In this document: positions 59,799-64,000 of the stretch, one piece after another
Layout of the letters: each line of letters opens with the position of its first letter
Position numbering within the stretch: position 1 is the stretch's first letter
Source of the DNA: JAJRTA01 sp965603125
GTDB taxonomy: Bacteria; Zixibacteria; MSB-5A5; GN15; FEB-12
Assembly (NCBI GenBank): GCA_965603125.1
Contig: CBFDBU010000001.1
Location: 1 to 64,000, forward strand
Length of the DNA: 64,000 bases
Reading direction: 5' to 3'
Position numbers and translations under genes: made by a program
The notes under the pieces: model-generated
What the model saw: only the letters and a program-made list of their open reading frames with translations
Databases searched by the model: none
Told to the model about the DNA's origin: nothing

Positions 59799-61415
59799 AT
59801 GTTGATGCGTGGCCGTGGTTCATTGTGGACGATCATTGCCCTTTGTTCGCTGGGAATTTTCACCTGCGACAAACCGCATGATCCTATTGTGCGAGAGGGC
59901 GACTTGTCCGGCTACGTGCGCATTATATCAAGTTATACTCCCATCCCCGGAACGGTGGTCACGTGCGCCGGGCAGACCTGTGTCGTGGGCAATTCAGGCA
60001 TCTACCAGTTCTGGGGTGTACCGCAGGGTCTTCATACTCTGAAAGCAGTTAAACCGGGGTTTTCCCCGCACGAGATCGACCTCTATGTTGAGCGCAACTC
60101 ATCCTACAACATATATATGACCAGGGTTATCGTCTACGGGAATCTCACCGGCTACGTTTATCTGAATGGCACTACGCAGCCGGTGCCCGGAGTGACGGTG
60201 ACCTGTGCCGGTATATCAGACACTACCGGCGCCGACGGCTGGTATGTACTGGACAGCGCCATAAGCGGCACCCACACCCTTATCGCCCACAAAGATCATT
60301 ACCTGATGTACCGGGCGGCTGTCTCGATTGCCGGTGATACTACCATTAACATCTACATGGCCTCGTCAACGATATCCGGATTTGTGACTCACCACGTGGA
60401 TGGTCCCGTTGCCGGAGCGCGCATCGAGGTGGAACAGGTTGTCGGGTACAGCGGCAGCGACGGACACTATCGTGTGTCGAATGTCCCCCAGGGGACACAT
60501 ATTGTCAAGTGCACTCACGAGATCTACAGCACGTTTTCAGACACGGTGAAAATCAGCGGTGAAGAGAAGCGATTTGATATTATCCTGACCAAGTCCGACA
60601 TGACCGGTTATGTGACTCACCGCGTGGATGGCCCTGTTGCCGGAGCGCGCATCGAGGTGGAACAGGTTGTCGGGTACAGCGGCAGCGACGGATACTATAT
60701 TATGTCGAATGTCCCCCAGGGGACACAAACTGTCATGTGTACTCACGAGATCTACAACACGTTTTCGGACACGGTGGAAATCAGCGGTGAAGAGAAGCGA
60801 TTTGATATCGTCCTGACCAAATCCGAGCGCGACACTCTCATGGTGACCGATGACGCCGGCGTCGGCATGGCTGCCTTCGAGGACTGCGGCGACTGCCCGG
60901 AGTGGATGACAGCCACCGATAACCGGGGCCAGGACAGTCTGCTCAGACTCGAGTATTTTATGCGGTCGTCCGCCGGTCCACCATCAACGGCGTATGTCGG
61001 CCGGAAGCGTTTCTACGTTGCGCTCCCGGCAATGCCGGTGGACCTGAGCCCGGCCGACCTGTACCGAGCCACTCTGTACCTGAAACCGGCCGGTCAATCC
61101 GGCGAGCCGGGCTACATCACGGTCCGACAGATCGTGTCATCGTTATCGGCCTGGGATGAAGACGCCCTCACCTGGGACAACGCTCCGAGCGCCTCCGTCC
61201 TGGCGCTGGCGACTGCAATTGTTCCCCAGGGCGAACTATGGCTGGTTGACGTGACCCTGGTTTACCGTGATGTAACCACTCCCGAGCCTGGGGTCAGGAT
61301 CCAGATGGAAGAGACAGGGAGAGCCGACCCGAAGGAGTATTTCTATTTCTGGTCCAGCGAAGCACCTGCGAGCGAAGACTGCCCCTACGTTGTCCTAGAG
61401 ACGAACGCCTATTGA
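59799..61415 (+). CDS. Exported protein with carboxypeptidase-regulatory-like repeats and DNRLRE-like tail
   Basis: A 538-residue exported protein. The N-terminus (LWTIIALCSLGIFTCDKP) is signal-like, with a cysteine that might be lipidated, though the lipobox is poor. Four carboxypeptidase-regulatory-like beta-sandwich domains follow at about residues 30-110, 115-190, 191-267 and 268-344 (GDLSGYVRI, GNLTGYVYL, ISGFVTHHVDGPVAGARI and MTGYVTHRVDGPVAGARI). The last two are nearly identical. A C-terminal region (about 350-538, ending WLVDVTLVYRDVTT) resembles the DNRLRE module. It is likely a surface or periplasmic adhesive protein. I chose the ATG at 59799. Confidence 0.75.
   Translation: MLMRGRGSLWTIIALCSLGIFTCDKPHDPIVREGDLSGYVRIISSYTPIPGTVVTCAGQTCVVGNSGIYQFWGVPQGLHTLKAVKPGFSPHEIDLYVERNSSYNIYMTRVIVYGNLTGYVYLNGTTQPVPGVTVTCAGISDTTGADGWYVLDSAISGTHTLIAHKDHYLMYRAAVSIAGDTTINIYMASSTISGFVTHHVDGPVAGARIEVEQVVGYSGSDGHYRVSNVPQGTHIVKCTHEIYSTFSDTVKISGEEKRFDIILTKSDMTGYVTHRVDGPVAGARIEVEQVVGYSGSDGYYIMSNVPQGTQTVMCTHEIYNTFSDTVEISGEEKRFDIVLTKSERDTLMVTDDAGVGMAAFEDCGDCPEWMTATDNRGQDSLLRLEYFMRSSAGPPSTAYVGRKRFYVALPAMPVDLSPADLYRATLYLKPAGQSGEPGYITVRQIVSSLSAWDEDALTWDNAPSASVLALATAIVPQGELWLVDVTLVYRDVTTPEPGVRIQMEETGRADPKEYFYFWSSEAPASEDCPYVVLETNAY
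60361..60834 (+). repeat. Tandem 228-bp duplication
   Basis: Two copies with a 76-codon period encode the third and fourth regulatory-like domains. GTTGCCGGAGCGCGC recurs at 60408 and 60636, and the following 40 bases are identical. Copies differ by about one base in ten elsewhere, so duplication is fairly recent. Confidence 0.8.
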
Positions 61416-61436
61416 TCCCTGCCGGGGGCGGCTTTC

Positions 61437-62615
61437 TCAGTTACCATTGTCGTCGTGCGAAGTGGAGTCGAAGTTCGTGGAATCCATGGGCTGCAGTTCC
61501 CACAGGAACGGCTGATCACCGGGAGTGGGCCATTCAAGCGGCTGGATCAATACCACCATTGTCTCTCCCTCCCGGATTATCTCCAACGTCGCCCCGCTGT
61601 ATTCCAGGTGTTCCAGGACCTGTTCGACCAGTTCCTTATGGCTTCGGACGCGGTATCCTTCCACGCTGTGAATGCGGTCTCCTTCCCTGAGGCCGCATGC
61701 GTACGCCAGGCGAAAAGTGTCGATCCGGTCAACCGCGAGACGGCCGGACTCATCGATCCTGGTGGACAGACCCAGCCGGCCTTTTAGCGGAAGCCCCTCG
61801 ACGAACAACTGTCGGTGCCTACCGGTACTACCCTTCACGCGGTGAGGAGGTCGGGTGAGAGACACGAGGTCGGAACTGTACGGCTCGGCTGCAATCCATT
61901 GGGCCAGCGGCCGCTCCGGCGTGAGAACCCACTGATTCCAGAAGAAATCCTCAAAGACCTGTCGCCCGGGTGTGTGATGAATCCAGAAGGCCGAGTTGTA
62001 CGCGGCGTAGATCGAATCAATACCGAGGACATTCTCTCCGGTTTTCAGGGCCAGGAGCAAGGCCAGGTTGTCGAGGCGATAGGGACCAGGGCGCATCAGG
62101 GGATGGTAGGCAATGCCGAATTGGGCCTCATACCCCGCGCGTGAAGCCTGGCTCAGCATACGGCGGGCCAGTTGGAAAAGCAGGTTCAGCGCCAGCCGAC
62201 TCCCGTCCGGGGCGACCTCAAAGACGGCCCCTTCGCCCATTCCGCCGATCGGCACAATAAGCGGGTCAGAGGAACCGATAGTCGGGAAATGCCGGACCAG
62301 ATAGATGCTGAACTCCACCTCCCGCCATTCAAGCCCCGATAACTCCCGCATGATATGGAGGATATTGTCGCCTTCCTGTTCCCAGAATGTCACTATGGCG
62401 CTGTCGTGGCGAGTCACCCAATCCACGTCGCGCTGAGCGGAACGGTTCTCGTACACTGTGGCGTACAGGCCGGCCTGTAAAGTAACCGAGCGGTCATTGA
62501 CGATCACCCGGGGGATGAACCCGTTGTAGTTGAACATCGAATAGTACGTGTTTTGAGACATTGCCGAAGACACGGCAATGGAAAGAACAGCCAGGCATAT
62601 GATAATCGATCTCAT
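61437..62615 (-). CDS. Exported protein with C-terminal PDZ domain
   Basis: A 392-residue protein. A signal peptide (IIICLAVLSIAVSSAMSQN) leads to a mostly uncharacterised alpha/beta region (about 25-290). A PDZ-like domain near residues 300-370 (GLREGDRIHSVEGYRVRSHKELVEQVLEH) is followed by a proline-rich end. The middle has YEAQFGIAYHPLMRPGPYRLDNLALLLALKTGENVLG, which resembles, but does not prove, a protease-like helical core; no HExxH or Ser-protease motif is seen. I chose the ATG at 62615. The gene converges with the regulatory-repeat gene (22 bases between stops). Confidence 0.6.
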   Translation of the reverse strand: MRSIIICLAVLSIAVSSAMSQNTYYSMFNYNGFIPRVIVNDRSVTLQAGLYATVYENRSAQRDVDWVTRHDSAIVTFWEQEGDNILHIMRELSGLEWREVEFSIYLVRHFPTIGSSDPLIVPIGGMGEGAVFEVAPDGSRLALNLLFQLARRMLSQASRAGYEAQFGIAYHPLMRPGPYRLDNLALLLALKTGENVLGIDSIYAAYNSAFWIHHTPGRQVFEDFFWNQWVLTPERPLAQWIAAEPYSSDLVSLTRPPHRVKGSTGRHRQLFVEGLPLKGRLGLSTRIDESGRLAVDRIDTFRLAYACGLREGDRIHSVEGYRVRSHKELVEQVLEHLEYSGATLEIIREGETMVVLIQPLEWPTPGDQPFLWELQPMDSTNFDSTSHDDNGN

Positions 62616-62658
62616 ACAAGCCAATTATCGGCCCGGAGTTGACGAAAGCAAGGCAAAT

Positions 62659-63561
62659 CTATCCCACGGCATACATCGGTGCCCGGTCGGCGGGAGCCGC
62701 CGGGGCCGCGGGCTCGACGAGATCGAAATAGAAGAGGGTGTACAGGTTTTCGAGGGCTGTCCCGGTGAAACCGCCCATCACAATCGAGACCGGCAGGCCC
62801 AGAAGCATCACCAGGACAAGGCCCGGCCACAGGTCCAGTCCGATGGCCAGTGCGACCAGGGCGATGGGAATACCGACTGCCAGCCAGATAGTCACGGCGG
62901 CGATGCCGACAGCTATTGAAAGGCCTATGACGATCAGGAAGATGACGAGGTTCCTGGATAGGTTTCGTTGAAACAACAGGTAGGCCTCGCTGACAGCATC
63001 GGCGAGGCGGCAACCGCGCACGACCAGGGCCCGCTGGGCCAGCGCATACTGGCTGCGGAGGGCGAAGAAGATGACCAGGGCGGCCGGAAGAAGCACCAGC
63101 GCGGCCAGCACCGCCAACAGCAGATGTACGGTTCCCAACGAGATTACAATCCCCGCCATCGCACCGATTAGCACCAGGCCGACAAAGAGATACAGCAGAA
63201 GCAGCCCCAGGAACCGCCAGAAGAAATCCACACCGATCGAAAATGATTCGCCCAGGCGGTAACGGCCACTTCCGCGTTTGATCCTGTTCACGGCGTCGAT
63301 AAGCGCCGGGCACGAGATGAGGTGCATCGCCAGGAAGGCCATGCCGACAAGAGCGCCCAGCATGATGATTGGGGGTAAGATGAGATCGGACGGCGCCGTA
63401 CCATATTGGTCAAGATTCTGAAACGGCGATTCCTCGTTGCCCAGGTTCATATTCCAGTTGAAGCCGCCAAAGCCGCCTCCGGCAAAGAGGCCGAATATCC
63501 ACAGCGACTTGTTGCGCCAGGCAATCTCAAACGACTCCCTGATGATCCTGCCGTAGTCCAC
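62659..63561 (-). CDS. Polytopic membrane protein of unknown function
   Basis: A 300-residue protein with about six transmembrane segments. A start MDYGRIIRESFEIAWRNKSLWIFGLFAGGGFG (a motif of DUF4013/glycerophosphodiester-phosphodiesterase-like membrane domains) is followed by a loop (residues 34-65) and helices at about 65-85, 115-140, 145-170, 205-230, 230-255 and 255-280. No catalytic motif is recognised. Together with the PDZ protein 43 bases downstream it is probably one transcription unit. Function unknown. Confidence 0.65.
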   Translation of the reverse strand: MDYGRIIRESFEIAWRNKSLWIFGLFAGGGFGGFNWNMNLGNEESPFQNLDQYGTAPSDLILPPIIMLGALVGMAFLAMHLISCPALIDAVNRIKRGSGRYRLGESFSIGVDFFWRFLGLLLLYLFVGLVLIGAMAGIVISLGTVHLLLAVLAALVLLPAALVIFFALRSQYALAQRALVVRGCRLADAVSEAYLLFQRNLSRNLVIFLIVIGLSIAVGIAAVTIWLAVGIPIALVALAIGLDLWPGLVLVMLLGLPVSIVMGGFTGTALENLYTLFYFDLVEPAAPAAPADRAPMYAVG

Positions 63562-63743
63562 GACAACAGTCCTCTCCTCTGAAAAGCTTACCGTTCAATT
63601 ATCGGATATTTGTACCCTTTTCTGAGATCCCCGTCAATCTCAACAAAATCAGTCAGGTACGGCATCAGAGGTCAATGTTGATTTGGGCTTATATTAATGT
63701 TATCCATAAGCAGATGTTAAGTGAGAATATGTGAGAATCCAAA
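63562..63743. promoter_or_regulatory. Divergent intergenic region
   Basis: A stretch of 182 bases between the divergent membrane-protein gene and the right-edge gene, AT-rich in its middle (about 63675-63735). It likely holds both promoters, but no clear -35/-10 pair was identified. Confidence 0.3.
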
Positions 63744-64000
63744 GTGACGAGAAGAGGCTCGATAAACGGATATCATCTTTTTGTAACAGTCGGTTGCCTC
63801 TGTGTTGTCGCTCTGCTTTCCGGCGTCTTCTGCGACCGAAAGAGTGAAAGCGAGGCAAAACAGACCCGGAAAGCCGCCGACGAATCGGCAAGCCTTTCCG
63901 ATCCACGCGACAGCCTGGTGATTGAACTGACCGGGGAGACCTCCCGGACTGTTTTTGATCTCCTGGTAAAGCATTATCGGGTGATCTATATGTCTTCTGC
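63744..64000 (+). CDS. Partial gene: signal-bearing protein, DUF4430-like, cut by the right edge
   Basis: A frame running from a GTG at 63744 (in-frame stop TGA at 63732) past the window end; at least 85 residues. VTRRRGSINGYHLFVTVG leads to a hydrophobic segment ending in FCDRKSES, a possible signal peptide or weak lipobox. After a charged linker, VIELTGETSRTVFDLLVKHY resembles the start of the DUF4430 (transcobalamin-like) domain, which tends to occur in exported or cell-surface proteins. The rest is missing, so the assignment is tentative. Ribosome site is weak, and another start is possible. Confidence 0.5.
   Translation, partial: MTRRGSINGYHLFVTVGCLCVVALLSGVFCDRKSESEAKQTRKAADESASLSDPRDSLVIELTGETSRTVFDLLVKHYRVIYMSS

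Overview
The window is a bacterial chromosome segment of moderately high GC. It carries about fifty protein genes, one insertion sequence, no rRNA and no tRNA that I could recognise. Type I dockerin-like calcium repeats on exported proteins, a C-terminal FlgD-like sorting domain, a gingipain-type (C25) peptidase, GAF/SpoIIE phosphatases and a TPR-GAF-sigma54 activator together suggest an uncultivated didermic bacterium of the FCB superphylum. A Zixibacteria-like lineage is my best guess. This is inferred from domain style only; no taxonomic marker was searched.

Layout. 0.3-12.2 kb is a plus-strand metabolic block: TPR protein, Xaa-Pro peptidase, accB, pilT, accC, gcvH, gcvPA, two zinc-ribbon proteins, a thioredoxin-like lipoprotein, gcvPB and a fused ECF-type ATPase. 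12.2-15.4 kb is a pyrimidine operon (pyrR-pyrB-pyrC) behind a structured leader, ending at a terminator shared with a convergent dockerin-repeat gene (15.5-17.1 kb, minus). 17.7-25.2 kb holds two methyltransferases, a THEP1-type NTPase, an EamA permease (minus), an HNH nuclease and the chromosome-maintenance cluster trpS-scpA-scpB-rluB. 25.5-33.5 kb is an envelope block: YihY (minus), a membrane metallopeptidase, a lipid A-type acyltransferase, a HlyD/MacB-like/TolC export set and a heptosyltransferase-like GT9. An IS630-family element lies at 33.6-34.7 kb.

34.7-43.6 kb is the most unusual part. A strong promoter with a hairpin leader drives a small exported protein, followed at once by a 982-residue TPR-GAF-AAA+-Fis activator. 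Next come an octaheme HAO-like cytochrome paired with a NapC-like membrane multiheme cytochrome, a PhzF-family enzyme and an ethylbenzene-dehydrogenase-type haem-binding lipoprotein. 43.7-53.6 kb (minus) holds a GAF/SpoIIE phosphatase, a C25 peptidase with a large insertion and a dockerin tail, a small zinc-ribbon membrane protein and a beta-helix surface protein with a FlgD-like sorting tail. 54.0-59.6 kb (minus) is a surface-glycan style cluster (YfhO-like protein, flippase-like protein, polysaccharide-deacetylase-like protein, GNAT). 59.8-64.0 kb encodes exported and membrane proteins of unknown role, and a lipoprotein-like gene running off the right edge.

Dispersed palindromic repeats (at least four copies of one family) occupy several intergenic gaps between 38 and 50 kb. 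Start codons were moved from the longest open frame wherever a Shine-Dalgarno site or family comparison favoured an internal start; this is noted per gene.
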